Notes: generated from the letters alone by a model not told the origin. A stretch of DNA of 56,686 bases from Hyphomicrobiales bacterium (GCA_026990765.1 JALXCV010000080.1:1-56686); one strand, 5' to 3'; counted from the stretch's first letter, positions 44,147 through 53,448 are shown. Numbers and translations: made by a program.

Positions 44147-44530
44147 ATGCGAAAGCTCATCTCATCGGGGTCATATCTGGAACCGCAAATAGGGTTCAGC
44201 CGGGCAGTAAGAGCAGGCTCGCTGATCAGTGTAGCAGGTACTGCACCGATTCTTGCCCAGGGCGGCACTGCTGCCATTGGTGATGTTTACGGTCAGACCA
44301 TCCGCTGTCTTGAGATTATTGCACAGGCAATCGAGGATGCAGGAGGTGATCTGTCTGGTGTTGTCCGCACTCGCATTCTGTTGACTGATATTTCGACCTG
44401 GAAGCAGGCCACCCGGGCGCATGGCGAATTTTTCTCCGACATACGCCCGGCCTGTACTGTTATGGCAGTTTCGGCCTTTGTTGAACCGGAATGGCTGGTT
44501 GAACTGGAGGCTGATTGCCTGGTTGAATGA
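44147..44530 (+). CDS. Rid-family (YjgF/YER057c/UK114) protein
   Basis: The 127-residue protein shows the Rid fold: MRKLISSGSYLEPQIGFSRA, RAGSLISVAGTAP, GDVYGQTIRCLEIIAQAIED, VVRTRILLTDISTW and a C-terminal VELEADCLVE. In canonical RidA the imine-deaminase arginine sits in a PARS-type motif; here the equivalent is RPACTVMAV, so that arginine appears replaced by cysteine. It probably belongs to a non-RidA subfamily whose activity is unknown. It follows the hairpin-rich gap and is convergent with the YARHG gene. Confidence 0.85.
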   Translation: MRKLISSGSYLEPQIGFSRAVRAGSLISVAGTAPILAQGGTAAIGDVYGQTIRCLEIIAQAIEDAGGDLSGVVRTRILLTDISTWKQATRAHGEFFSDIRPACTVMAVSAFVEPEWLVELEADCLVE

Positions 44531-44557
44531 TGCTGCTAGCCGTCTAACGTAATTATA

Positions 44558-45061
44558 TCAGCGGCAACCATTGCGGCCTTCCCACCGCTTGATTTCAGCA
44601 ACCCGGCGCCGGTCGGTTCTGCCAAGCTTGCCATAGGGCGGAAAACAGCCCCTGCCAAATGTATTGCGGCCACGTGCTGTCTTGAAGCAATGGCCATTGC
44701 GAGCGTAAATATCATTGCGGGCATACCACAGATCTGCACAACTCATAGAAGCATAGACAGACTGCGGTGCCGGGCCTGATCCGCCCCTGCCACAGCCGCG
44801 CCGTCTCTCGCGAGCCTTGATGGCGTTTACTCTGGCCTGCTGATTCCTTGACAGTCTTCCGTAAGGAGGAAAACAGTTGCGGCCAAAGGTGTTTATTGCC
44901 CTGCGGCTTTTGAAACAATATCCATTATTGGCGTAAATCTGGTTTCTGGCAAACCACAAGTCACTGCATGTCTCGGCCTTGACGCTAACCGAACCTGCAA
45001 TCATGGATGAAGCCAGAAACATCAAGAAAACCGCGCTGAGTAGTAAAGCTGTTTTTCTCAT
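44558..45061 (-). CDS. Exported protein with two YARHG domains
   Basis: The 167-residue protein has a signal peptide (hydrophobic residues about 5-25) and two tandem copies of one cysteine-rich repeat: CSDLWFARNQIYANNGYCF followed by FGRNCFPPYGRLSRNQQARV, and CADLWYARNDIYARNGHCF followed by FGRGCFPPYGKLGRTDRRRV. This is the YARHG domain, found in exported bacterial proteins of unknown function, probably peptidoglycan- or envelope-associated. Four conserved cysteines per repeat suggest disulfides. A strong ribosome binding site (CAGGAGGA) precedes the ATG. Confidence 0.82.
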   Translation of the reverse strand: MRKTALLLSAVFLMFLASSMIAGSVSVKAETCSDLWFARNQIYANNGYCFKSRRAINTFGRNCFPPYGRLSRNQQARVNAIKARERRRGCGRGGSGPAPQSVYASMSCADLWYARNDIYARNGHCFKTARGRNTFGRGCFPPYGKLGRTDRRRVAEIKRWEGRNGCR

Positions 45062-45275
45062 GAGATTATCCTCCTGAAACTCAACTGATCCGCCCGGTCT
45101 GTATGCTAATCATAGCACATATCAAAGCCGGGATGTTGATAATTTTGACCTTTGGAAAGCAGGATAAAGCTGTGCAAATTTCTTTCATCACAAATGCGAC
45201 TTCTTTTTTTGAACAAGGGTTTTATGCCATACTCCCTTGATTGATTCGTCATGCCAACAAGGACCGGGTAGTCAT

Positions 45276-47330
45276 ATGTCAAAAGTGCAAGACCTTTTTG
45301 CTCATCTGGAAGCTGAAACGCAGCCTGCCGGCAAGCCTGCGGTGAGCAAACCGGCTGCCAGGAAGAAAGCTGCGGCTCCAGCCCCGGTGGAAGCTGGCTA
45401 TTCAGCAGCCGATATTGAGGTGCTGGAAGGGCTGGAACCGGTAAGGCGTCGCCCTGGCATGTATATTGGTGGCACTGACGAAACCGCCCTGCATCATCTG
45501 TTTGCAGAGGTCATTGACAACTCGATGGATGAAGCCGTTGCCGGATATGCAACTTTCATCGAGGTTGAATATGACGAACATGGCTATTTGTCGATTACCG
45601 ATAATGGCCGCGGTATTCCCGTCGATCCGCATCCCAAATTCAAGGACAAGTCAGCCCTTGAAGTAATCATGACCACCTTGCATGCCGGTGGCAAGTTTGA
45701 TTCCAAGGTTTATGAAACCTCTGGCGGCCTGCATGGTGTCGGGGTGTCAGTGGTCAACGCTCTGTCAGTTGATCTGATAGTGGAGGTGGCACGCGGCCAG
45801 ATATTATATTCCCAGAAATATTCCCGCGGCAAACCGCAAGGCCCGCTGCAAAATCTTGGCAAGGTACATAACCGGCGCGGTACAACTATCCGGTTCCTGC
45901 CTGACCCGGAAATTTTTGGCGAAAAAGCTAGGTTCAAACCCAGGACCCTGTTCAAGATGGCCCGCTCCAAGGCCTATCTGTTTGGCGGGGTGAATATTCG
46001 CTGGATATGCCACCCGAACAACATTACCGGCAAGGATGATACGCCAGAACGCGCTACTTTGCATTTCCCCGGTGGTCTGCGTGACTATCTGGAAGAACGC
46101 ATTGAAGGAAAACCAAGGGTTACAACCGATATTTTTGCCGGCAAGGTTAAAAAAGATGGCGGCCATGGTTCGGTTGAATGGGCGATAAGCTGGTTTGGTG
46201 GCGGTGATGGTTTCATCAACTCTTATTGCAACACCGTTCCAACCATAAATGGTGGCACCCATGAACAGGGATTGCGCCTTGCCCTGTCTCGTTCGCTGAA
46301 ATCCTATGGTGAACTGGCAGGCAACAAAAAGGCATCGATCATATCTCCTGATGATATCATGTCGTCTGCCGGGATCATGCTGTCCGTTTTCGTCCGCGAA
46401 CCTGAATTTCAGGGCCAGACCAAGGAAAAATTGGCAACACTGGAAGCATCACGCATTGTCGATGCTGCCATACGGGATCATTTTGATCACTGGCTGACCG
46501 GATCACCGGCTGAAGCTGACAAACTGTTAAACTGGGTTGTTGACCGGGCCGAAGACCGCATGCGCCGCCGGGCAGAACGCGAAGTTGGCCGCAAGAATGC
46601 AGTTCGCAAATTGCGTCTCCCGGGCAAGCTGGCCGATTGTGCCGGAAAAAACCGGCAGGGTACTGAATTATTCATAGTTGAAGGCGATTCAGCTGGCGGC
46701 TCTGCCAAACAGGCACGTAACCGCAAAACCCAGGCAATATTGCCTTTGCGGGGTAAAATCCTCAATGTTGCCTCGGCATCCAAGGCCAAAATCACCCAGA
46801 ATCAGCAATTGAATGACGTAACCCAGGCGCTTGGCTGCGGGACCGGTGACAGCTACCGTTCAGATGATCTGCGCTATGAAAAAATAATCATCATGACCGA
46901 TGCTGATGTTGATGGCGCCCATATTGCCAGCCTGTTGATAACCTATTTTTATCGCCTGATGCCTGATATGGTCCGTGATGGCCATCTGTATCTGGCCGTC
47001 CCGCCACTTTACCGCATTTCGCAAGGCTCCAAAACCGCCTATGCCCGTGATGATTTCCACAAGGAAGAATTGCTGAAAACCACATTTAACGGGCGCGGCA
47101 AGGTTGATATTTCACGCTTCAAGGGGCTTGGTGAAATGATGCCAAAGCAGTTGAAGGAAACCACCATGGACCCGAAAAAGCGAACACTTTTGCGGGTCAG
47201 GATCAGTGACGATGAAATTGAGGCAACAGCTGATTCTGTCAAACGTCTGATGGGCACCAAACCCGAAGCCCGGTTTGAATTTATCACCGAACGGGCCGAA
47301 TTTGTGGTGGATGAGGAACTGGATATTTAG
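45276..47330 (+). CDS. parE: DNA topoisomerase IV subunit B
   Basis: The 684-residue GHKL ATPase subunit decatenates chromosomes together with ParC. It has YIGGTDETALHHLFAEVIDN with the ATP-binding region, SITDNGRGIPVDPHP, TSGGLHGVGVSVVNALS, the TOPRIM motif VEGDSAGGSAKQARN, MTDADVDGAHIASLLITYFY, and a C-terminus with RFKGLGEMMPKQLKETTMDP. The start at 45276 (MSKVQDLFAHLEAE) is preferred over an in-frame ATG at 45237. A short Ala/Pro/Lys-rich stretch lies between the start and the ATPase domain. GyrB is excluded in favour of ParE by length and the QARNRKTQAILPLRGKILNV region. Confidence 0.93.
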   Translation: MSKVQDLFAHLEAETQPAGKPAVSKPAARKKAAAPAPVEAGYSAADIEVLEGLEPVRRRPGMYIGGTDETALHHLFAEVIDNSMDEAVAGYATFIEVEYDEHGYLSITDNGRGIPVDPHPKFKDKSALEVIMTTLHAGGKFDSKVYETSGGLHGVGVSVVNALSVDLIVEVARGQILYSQKYSRGKPQGPLQNLGKVHNRRGTTIRFLPDPEIFGEKARFKPRTLFKMARSKAYLFGGVNIRWICHPNNITGKDDTPERATLHFPGGLRDYLEERIEGKPRVTTDIFAGKVKKDGGHGSVEWAISWFGGGDGFINSYCNTVPTINGGTHEQGLRLALSRSLKSYGELAGNKKASIISPDDIMSSAGIMLSVFVREPEFQGQTKEKLATLEASRIVDAAIRDHFDHWLTGSPAEADKLLNWVVDRAEDRMRRRAEREVGRKNAVRKLRLPGKLADCAGKNRQGTELFIVEGDSAGGSAKQARNRKTQAILPLRGKILNVASASKAKITQNQQLNDVTQALGCGTGDSYRSDDLRYEKIIIMTDADVDGAHIASLLITYFYRLMPDMVRDGHLYLAVPPLYRISQGSKTAYARDDFHKEELLKTTFNGRGKVDISRFKGLGEMMPKQLKETTMDPKKRTLLRVRISDDEIEATADSVKRLMGTKPEARFEFITERAEFVVDEELDI

Positions 47331-47606
47331 TCCTTTGTGCCTGTTTTTCAATTCTCCGGTCCCGCATTCTGGAATAGGCGCTGGTTTGATCTAATCCTTT
47401 CGTCCCATCTTGATGCAAGTCAATAGATTTTCCAGTATATTGTGTTTTCTGCTGCATTGATCTATTGAGGCGTCTTGCTATTGTCTTGAAGGACACGGGG
47501 TCAACTGCATTTTGGGCAGCAAACCCTTTAAGACATTGAACATGATGCGTGCCGGGTTGAGTATATGATTGAGACTGAAACCGGCGCGTTCCAGGGAGTT
47601 ATATAA

Positions 47607-49439
47607 ATGAGTGATGCAGCTGTGGCTGAAAAGCCTGAAAGCAAAAAGCGATCAAATATCCGCCCGCTTATGGGCAATGAAGCCATTGCGCGCGGCGTGT
47701 GGGAAGCAGGCGCCAAGGTCTGTGCTGCATATCCAGGAACCCCGTCAACCGAAATTCTGGAAAACATAGCCAGATACCCTGAACAGGATATCGAAGTTGA
47801 ATGGGCCAGCAACGAAAAAACCGCGCTTGATATCGCAATGGGTGCATCTTTTGCCGGTGTCCGGGCATTTGCCGCAATGAAGCATGTTGGGGTAAATGTT
47901 GCATCAGACACCTTGATGTCACAAAGCTATATCGGTGTGAATGGCGCACTGGTGATGGCTGTGGCTGACGATCCGGGCATTCATTCATCCCAGAATGAAC
48001 AGGATACCCGCATGTTTGCCAAATTTGCCGGTGTACCGATACTGGAACCTGTGGATGCTCAGCAGGCGCTTGATTATACAAGACTAGCCTTTGATATATC
48101 AGAACAATTTGACACTCTGGTGATCGTCAGAACAACCACCCGTCTGTCGCATACCCGCTCAGCGGTGGTAACGGGTGAACGCAAAGAGAAAAAGCCCAAA
48201 GATTTCAACGACGAAATATCCAAAAACGTCATGATCCCGTCACATGCCCGCCTGCGTCATTCTCATGTCATAGCCCGTGAAAAGGCAATTGGTGATTATT
48301 TTGATGAAAACAACATGGCAGAATGGGCCAAAGGCTCAGGCAAGATAGGCATCATAACCGCAGGGCCAGCTTCCACCTATGTGCATGAAGTAATTCCCGA
48401 AGCCTCAATCCTGACACTGCCATCATCCTTCCCGCTGACCAAGGGCACAATCAAGAAATTCATGGATGAAGTCGATAAGGTTCTGGTTGTTGAAGAACTG
48501 GAACCGGTTATTGAAGATCAGCTGAAAATCATGGGCTATGATGTAGCCGGCAAGGAATTTTTCTCACGCGAAGGGGAGTTTTCACCGGAAACCGTACGTC
48601 AGGGGCTGGAGAAATCAGGTTTCCTGAAACCCAGAACCGGCAAGAAACCCATTGCCGCCTCACCAATTCCGCGCCCGCCTGTTCTTTGCGCCGGTTGTCC
48701 GCATATTTCATCCTATATGGCACTCAATGGCATAAATGCCAGGGTAGCCGGTGATATTGGCTGTTATACTCTGGCAGCAATTGAGCCGCTCAAGGCAATC
48801 GACACTACCGTTGCCATGGGGTCTTCGATCGGCAATGCGGTCGGCATGGCCCGCGCAGGCACTGAAACCCGGCCAATCGTTGCCACAATAGGCGATTCAA
48901 CCTTCATTCATTCCGGCATCCCGCCGCTGATTGATGCTGTCTATTCCAAAGCCAATATCACCATCTTGCTGCTGGATAATCATATCACTGCCATGACCGG
49001 TGGTCAGGATCATGCCGCAACCGGCATTTCCATTCGTGGCAAGCATGTCGAGCGGATAAATTTTGCCGAACTGATTGCATCCCTTGGGGTCAAATGGATA
49101 CGCGAAATTGACTCTTACGATATGGGCAAATTATACCAGACCGTTCGTGAAGCCACCCTTTACAAGGGCGTGTCAGTGGTTATTTCTAATCGCCCCTGCG
49201 TTCTAGATCCGACCAGAATTCGCGGTGAATCTCTCAAGATCAAGACCGAAAACTGCACAGCCTGTCAGTCATGTATGAATCTTGGCTGTCCGGCGCTGGT
49301 CTGGGATGATGAAATGTATGACGGCCAGCACAAGGTCAGGATTGATCCTGTAGCCTGTATCGGCTGTTCCATGTGCATACAGGTCTGCCCGACCGATTCC
49401 ATCCGCCCAATGGCTGATTTTGCTGCGAAAGGTAACTAG
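47607..49439 (+). CDS. iorA: Indolepyruvate:ferredoxin oxidoreductase alpha subunit
   Basis: The 610-residue protein has the pyrimidine-binding domain first (RPLMGNEAIARGVWEAGAKV, then YPGTPSTEI), a central domain, the TPP-binding domain (DIGCYTLAAIEPLKAIDTTV, then ATIGDSTFIHSGIPPLIDAV and LLLDNHITAMTGGQDHAATG), and a C-terminal 2[4Fe-4S] ferredoxin domain (CTACQSCMNLGCP and CIGCSMCIQVCP). It oxidatively decarboxylates aryl pyruvates to acyl-CoA and reduces ferredoxin. The next gene starts 3 bases after its stop. Confidence 0.93.
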   Translation: MSDAAVAEKPESKKRSNIRPLMGNEAIARGVWEAGAKVCAAYPGTPSTEILENIARYPEQDIEVEWASNEKTALDIAMGASFAGVRAFAAMKHVGVNVASDTLMSQSYIGVNGALVMAVADDPGIHSSQNEQDTRMFAKFAGVPILEPVDAQQALDYTRLAFDISEQFDTLVIVRTTTRLSHTRSAVVTGERKEKKPKDFNDEISKNVMIPSHARLRHSHVIAREKAIGDYFDENNMAEWAKGSGKIGIITAGPASTYVHEVIPEASILTLPSSFPLTKGTIKKFMDEVDKVLVVEELEPVIEDQLKIMGYDVAGKEFFSREGEFSPETVRQGLEKSGFLKPRTGKKPIAASPIPRPPVLCAGCPHISSYMALNGINARVAGDIGCYTLAAIEPLKAIDTTVAMGSSIGNAVGMARAGTETRPIVATIGDSTFIHSGIPPLIDAVYSKANITILLLDNHITAMTGGQDHAATGISIRGKHVERINFAELIASLGVKWIREIDSYDMGKLYQTVREATLYKGVSVVISNRPCVLDPTRIRGESLKIKTENCTACQSCMNLGCPALVWDDEMYDGQHKVRIDPVACIGCSMCIQVCPTDSIRPMADFAAKGN

Positions 49440-49442
49440 AAA

Positions 49443-50342
49443 ATGTCAGCAAGCAAAACCCACCCGGTAACCAATGTTCTAGTCGTCGGTGTCGGCGGGC
49501 AGGGCGTAATCATGGTCTCCAAGGTTCTGGCGCTTTTATGCCAGCGACAGGGCCATGAAGTAAAACAGTCTGAAGTGCATGGTATGGCAAAGCGCGGCGG
49601 TGCTGTGTTCAGCCATATTCGCTTTGGTAAAAAAGTACATTCACCTACCATTCCAACCGGTGAAGCCGATATTCTTATCGCGCTGGAATGGGCTGAAAGC
49701 ATGCGCTGGATTAACCAGCTTAATCCTGAAACCGGCACTTTCATTTCCGATACCCACAAAATCGTTCCACCCTTTGCCTGCCGCAATCGCAGCCGTAACC
49801 AGAAAGCTGTTTATTCAAAAGAAACACCAAAGGATGTTCTGGGCAAGGTTGCACAAGGCTATGCACTTGATGCTGTTGGGGTGGCAGCCGAGCTTGGCAA
49901 TGAGCGCGCCGCCAATACAATCCTGCTCGGCGTAATGTCGACAGTGCTGGATTTTTCGGTGGATGACTGGCTTGATGTGATAGCCAAATTCGTCCCGCCA
50001 AAATCGATAGAAATCAACAAGAAGGCATTTCTGTATGGCCGCGAATGGGTGAAAGAAGCAACCATCCCGGAAATGAATGGCGAAGTTGAAATCGAAAAGG
50101 CAGCCGAGCTGACCAATGAGCTGGAAATCATTCCGGCCTGGTGCAAGGGCTGCGATATTTGTGTACGCATGTGCCCTGAACACTGCCTTGAACTGGACGC
50201 AGAACAAAAGGTGGTAAATGCCAGACCGGACAACTGCACCGGTTGCAGGATTTGTGAATGGCTATGCCCGGACTTTGCCATCAAGCTGCATAAAGTACCG
50301 GTCAATGAAAAACAGCCCGATGCGGCGATGGTGGAGGCATAA
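49443..50342 (+). CDS. iorB: Oxidoreductase gamma subunit fused to 2[4Fe-4S] ferredoxin (IorB-like)
   Basis: The 299-residue protein has an N-terminal gamma-type domain (VVGVGGQGVIMVSKVLALLC, VKQSEVHGMAKRGGAVFSHI) of about 200 residues, the usual full IorB length, followed by about 75 residues with two ferredoxin motifs: CKGCDICVRMCP and CTGCRICEWLCP. The extra ferredoxin domain is normally a separate delta subunit of the 2-oxoacid oxidoreductase encoded next. So it may serve both complexes. It begins 3 bases after iorA and ends 3 bases before the next gene. Confidence 0.88.
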   Translation: MSASKTHPVTNVLVVGVGGQGVIMVSKVLALLCQRQGHEVKQSEVHGMAKRGGAVFSHIRFGKKVHSPTIPTGEADILIALEWAESMRWINQLNPETGTFISDTHKIVPPFACRNRSRNQKAVYSKETPKDVLGKVAQGYALDAVGVAAELGNERAANTILLGVMSTVLDFSVDDWLDVIAKFVPPKSIEINKKAFLYGREWVKEATIPEMNGEVEIEKAAELTNELEIIPAWCKGCDICVRMCPEHCLELDAEQKVVNARPDNCTGCRICEWLCPDFAIKLHKVPVNEKQPDAAMVEA

Positions 50343-50345
50343 ACA

Positions 50346-51488
50346 GTGTTAGCCAAGGTTGAGAGAAAAAATATTCAGGGCAATGAAGCCTGCGCATTGG
50401 GCGCGATAGCTGCCGGTTGCCGGTTTTTTGCCGGTTATCCGATTACCCCTTCATCTGAAATTGCCCACACAATGTCGCGCGAACTTCCCGGTGTTGGTGG
50501 AACCTTTATCCAGATGGAAGATGAAATCGCTTCAATGGGAGCAGTCATCGGTGCCTCCTTGGGTGGCGTCAAGGCCATGACCGCCACTTCCGGGCCCGGC
50601 TTTTCGCTAAAGCAGGAAAATCTGGGTTATGCCGCCATGGTGGAAGCCCCATGCGTAATTGCCAATGTCATGCGCGGTGGCCCATCTACCGGCATGCCGA
50701 CCAGACCGGGGCAGGGCGATATCATGCAGTCCCGCTGGGGAACCCATGGTGATCATCCGATTATTGTACTGGCACCAGAATCAGTGGGTGAAGTCTATAG
50801 TGAAACCATCCGCGCTTTTAACCTGTCAGAAGCCCTGCGGGTGCCGGTAGTGGTTTTGATTGACGAAACCATTGGCCATCTGCTGGAAACGGTTGATCTT
50901 ACCCCGCCTGATCCAGCAAGCATTATCGAGCGCAAATGGGCTACCTGCGATCCAAAAGACTACAAGCCCTATGAGATCACAAAGGATCGCGTTCCGGCAA
51001 TGGCCCGCCCCGGTGATGGCTACCGCGCCCATACTACCGGACTTACCCATGATGAAACCGGTTTCCCGACACAGGATACTGAAAAGGGCAAAAACGCCAT
51101 AGGACGTCTGCTCGACAAGCTGGAATATCATAAAGGCAAGATAGAATCATATGAAGCAATTGATTGCGATGATGCCGAAACTCTTATCGTCACTATCGGC
51201 ATCAGTGCCCGCGCCGCAAAACGTGCTATCAAGTCATTGCGCGCTGATGGCATAAAGGCCGGACTGTTCCGCCCAAGAACTCTGTGGCCTTTTCCTGAAG
51301 AAGCCATGCGCAAGGCAGCAGGCAAGGCCAAAACCATAATTGTCCCGGAAATGAATGCCGGTCAGCTTATCTTTGAAGTTGAACGGGTAATTGCCGGTAA
51401 GTGCAAAACTGTCGGGGTAAATCGTTATGCCGGTGATATCATCACCCCCAGTGAAATTGAAGCAGCTGCAAGAAAGGTAACCTCATGA
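50346..51488 (+). CDS. korA: 2-oxoacid:acceptor oxidoreductase alpha subunit (KorA-like)
   Basis: The 380-residue subunit starts with GTG at 50346. It has the pyrimidine-binding domain (GNEACALGAIAAGCRFFAGY, then PITPSSEI), TSGPGFSLKQENLGYAAMVE, and the C-terminal domain II (LIVTIGISARAAKRAIKSLR, then TLWPFPEEAM). It binds TPP's pyrimidine side and CoA with the beta subunit to convert 2-oxoglutarate or a similar acid to acyl-CoA. The exact acid is not determined. korB overlaps it by 4 bases. Confidence 0.92.
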   Translation: MLAKVERKNIQGNEACALGAIAAGCRFFAGYPITPSSEIAHTMSRELPGVGGTFIQMEDEIASMGAVIGASLGGVKAMTATSGPGFSLKQENLGYAAMVEAPCVIANVMRGGPSTGMPTRPGQGDIMQSRWGTHGDHPIIVLAPESVGEVYSETIRAFNLSEALRVPVVVLIDETIGHLLETVDLTPPDPASIIERKWATCDPKDYKPYEITKDRVPAMARPGDGYRAHTTGLTHDETGFPTQDTEKGKNAIGRLLDKLEYHKGKIESYEAIDCDDAETLIVTIGISARAAKRAIKSLRADGIKAGLFRPRTLWPFPEEAMRKAAGKAKTIIVPEMNAGQLIFEVERVIAGKCKTVGVNRYAGDIITPSEIEAAARKVTS

Positions 51489-52324
51489 ACATGGAGCCAC
51501 ATATCTCAGCTGAAGAATTCGATATCAGGCAATTTATGCGTCTCGACCTGTTTCCGCATTTTCTGTGCCCCGGCTGTGGTCACGGCATGGCGCTCAGGGC
51601 CTTGATGTGGGCATTGTGGGAACAGAACATTTCAATGGACAAGCTGGCCGTGGTTTGCGGTATTGGCTGTTCGGGACGCCTTGGCGCCTATATTGATTCC
51701 AACACCTTTCATACCACTCATGGCCGCCCTTTGGCCTATGCAACCGGCCTGGCGCTGGCCCGGCCTGATCTGCATGTGGTGGTAATCACCGGAGATGGCG
51801 ATTGTCTGGCAATTGGCGGCAATCACCTGATTCATGCCTGCCGACGCAATGTCAACATGACCTGTTTGATGCTGAATAATGAAGTCTATGGCATGACCGG
51901 CGGTCAGGTGTCTCCAACCACCTCGCCAACTCGCTATACCACCACTACACCTTATGGAAATGCCGAGCCGGTCTTTGATGCCTGCAAGCTTGCAGAAGCA
52001 GCAGGGGCAGGTTTTGTCGGGCGTGAAGTGACCATGCAGGTGCCAACCCTGAAAGATCTTATCAAACAGGCTTTTGACTATGACGGATTCTCCTTTGTGG
52101 AAATAATTTCTGACTGCACTGAAATATTTGGCCGCAAGAATCAGCTTGGTGAATCAGCTGAAATGATCATGTCGCAAAAGGCCTCGACCCGACCCGATTC
52201 TTATGGAACCCGGGTCGATGAGCCATTCCGTCCAAATTCACTGCCGACAGGGGTGCTGGTCAAGACTGACCGCCTTGAATATCGCGCCCATCAACAGTCA
52301 CTAAATCCAAAGGGACAGAAATAG
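51485..52324 (+). CDS. korB: 2-oxoacid:acceptor oxidoreductase beta subunit (KorB-like, TPP-binding)
   Basis: The 279-residue subunit has CPGCGHGMALRALMWALW, VVCGIGCSGRLGAYIDSN, VITGDGDCLAIGGNHLIHAC (the TPP/Mg motif), and LMLNNEVYGMTGGQVSPTT. CPGCGH and related cysteines may hold part of a cluster near the TPP site. Together with KorA it forms the catalytic core. The ATG overlaps the korA stop (ATGA), and korC starts on its stop codon. Confidence 0.93.
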   Translation: MNMEPHISAEEFDIRQFMRLDLFPHFLCPGCGHGMALRALMWALWEQNISMDKLAVVCGIGCSGRLGAYIDSNTFHTTHGRPLAYATGLALARPDLHVVVITGDGDCLAIGGNHLIHACRRNVNMTCLMLNNEVYGMTGGQVSPTTSPTRYTTTTPYGNAEPVFDACKLAEAAGAGFVGREVTMQVPTLKDLIKQAFDYDGFSFVEIISDCTEIFGRKNQLGESAEMIMSQKASTRPDSYGTRVDEPFRPNSLPTGVLVKTDRLEYRAHQQSLNPKGQK

Positions 52325-52860
52325 TGGGAAAAAATATTGAAATCCGCCTGTCAGGTTCTGGTGGTCAGGGTCTGATTCTGGCCGCAGGCATCCTTTCCAA
52401 TGCTTTCATTGCACAAGGTCGCAATGTGGCCCAGTCACAGGCCTATGAACCCACCTCGCGCGGTGGCCTGTCCCGGTCTGATCTGGTGGTATCTGATGGC
52501 GAGGCTGATTATCCGCTGGCCCATGAGCTGGATTATCTGGTGATTCTGCATCAGGTGGCTGTCACCGCTTCTGAGAACATGATCCGCGATGATGCAATTG
52601 TGCTGACTGATTCCAAACTGGTAACCGAACCGCCCAAAGGTAAATTCAGACTGTTACAATTACCGATAACCGAAACCGCCATCAAGCTGGGCAACCGGCG
52701 CATCGCCAATACCATTGCGCTGGCAGCATTATCGGCAATTGGTGAATTTGCCGGTCGTGAGGAGCTTGAAAAAATAGTAACCAGACGCTCTCCAAAACCC
52801 TATATCGATCTTAATCGTGATGCTTTCAACAAGGGTTGGGAAATGGTGATACAGGCGTAA
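52324..52860 (+). CDS. korC: 2-oxoacid:acceptor oxidoreductase gamma subunit (KorC-like)
   Basis: The 178-residue protein starts with GTG and has the gamma-domain signature SGSGGQGLILAAGILSNAFI, SQAYEPTSRGGLSRSDLVVS, and ending PKPYIDLNRDAFNKGWEMV. It is a separate gamma subunit for KorAB and homologous to the N-terminal part of IorB. It ends the five-gene operon, and no ferredoxin (delta) gene follows. A 255-base gap with weak hairpins then leads to the HU gene. Confidence 0.9.
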   Translation: MGKNIEIRLSGSGGQGLILAAGILSNAFIAQGRNVAQSQAYEPTSRGGLSRSDLVVSDGEADYPLAHELDYLVILHQVAVTASENMIRDDAIVLTDSKLVTEPPKGKFRLLQLPITETAIKLGNRRIANTIALAALSAIGEFAGREELEKIVTRRSPKPYIDLNRDAFNKGWEMVIQA

Positions 52861-52931
52861 AACATTAGCCTATTCAACAGCTTGTTCGAATCAAAACCGG
52901 CTCATAAAGCAGTTTTGCTGATCGGGCAGCT

Positions 52932-52951
52932 TGCAAGGGTAAATCCTTGCA
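52932..52951. other. Hairpin after korC
   Basis: TGCAAGG and CCTTGCA form a perfect 7-bp stem around GTAAAT about 70 bases after the korC stop. No U-run follows, so an intrinsic terminator is doubtful; it may be a 3'-end structure. Confidence 0.35.
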
Positions 52952-53115
52952 CACACTAACACTATGAAAAATAAGGAATTTGTCTGCCTGTAGATAAAAT
53001 ACTTGCTTTTTTTGGCTGAATTCTGCGTGTTTTGCTCAAGGGTGCGAAACAAAGTACCCGTAGAAGAATTCACTAACCAATAATCAGATAGACCATCTAA
53101 AAAGGACCCATACCT

Positions 53116-53394
53116 ATGAATAAGAATGAACTGATTGCCAAAGTAGCTGAAGACGCCAATATGACAAAAGGCGAAGCCGGCGAAGCCGTAGAAGCTACTA
53201 TAAGCACTATCATGAAAGCCCTTGCAGGTGGTGATGATGTGCGCCTTGTTGGCTTTGGCACTTTTTCCGTAAGTGAACGCAAAGCTACTACCGGTCGCGA
53301 CCCGCGTACCGGCAAATCCATCCAGATTGCAGCTTCCAAGAACGCCAAGTTCAAGGCCGGCAAGGCATTCAAGGATGCTGTAAACGGCAAATAA
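53116..53394 (+). CDS. hupB: DNA-binding protein HU
   Basis: The 92-residue histone-like protein matches HU throughout: MNKNELIAKVAEDANMTKGE, RLVGFGTFSVSERKATTGRD, PRTGKSIQIAASKNAKFKAG and KAFKDAVNGK. It bends DNA and compacts the nucleoid. The ribosome binding site AAAAGGA is 8-10 bases from the ATG. A strong terminator follows at 53410-53448, then tRNA-Val. lon, commonly upstream of this gene in related genomes, is not present here. Confidence 0.96.
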   Translation: MNKNELIAKVAEDANMTKGEAGEAVEATISTIMKALAGGDDVRLVGFGTFSVSERKATTGRDPRTGKSIQIAASKNAKFKAGKAFKDAVNGK

Positions 53395-53409
53395 GACCAG
53401 GTTTTCCAG

Positions 53410-53448
53410 CCCCGCACACAAGTAATTTCCCTTATGTGCGGGGTTTTT
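53410..53448 (+). terminator. Rho-independent terminator after hupB
   Basis: CCCCGCACA (53410-53418) and TGTGCGGGG (53435-53443) form a perfect 9-bp GC-rich stem, followed immediately by TTTTTG. It ends the HU transcript 16 bases after the stop codon. Confidence 0.93.
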
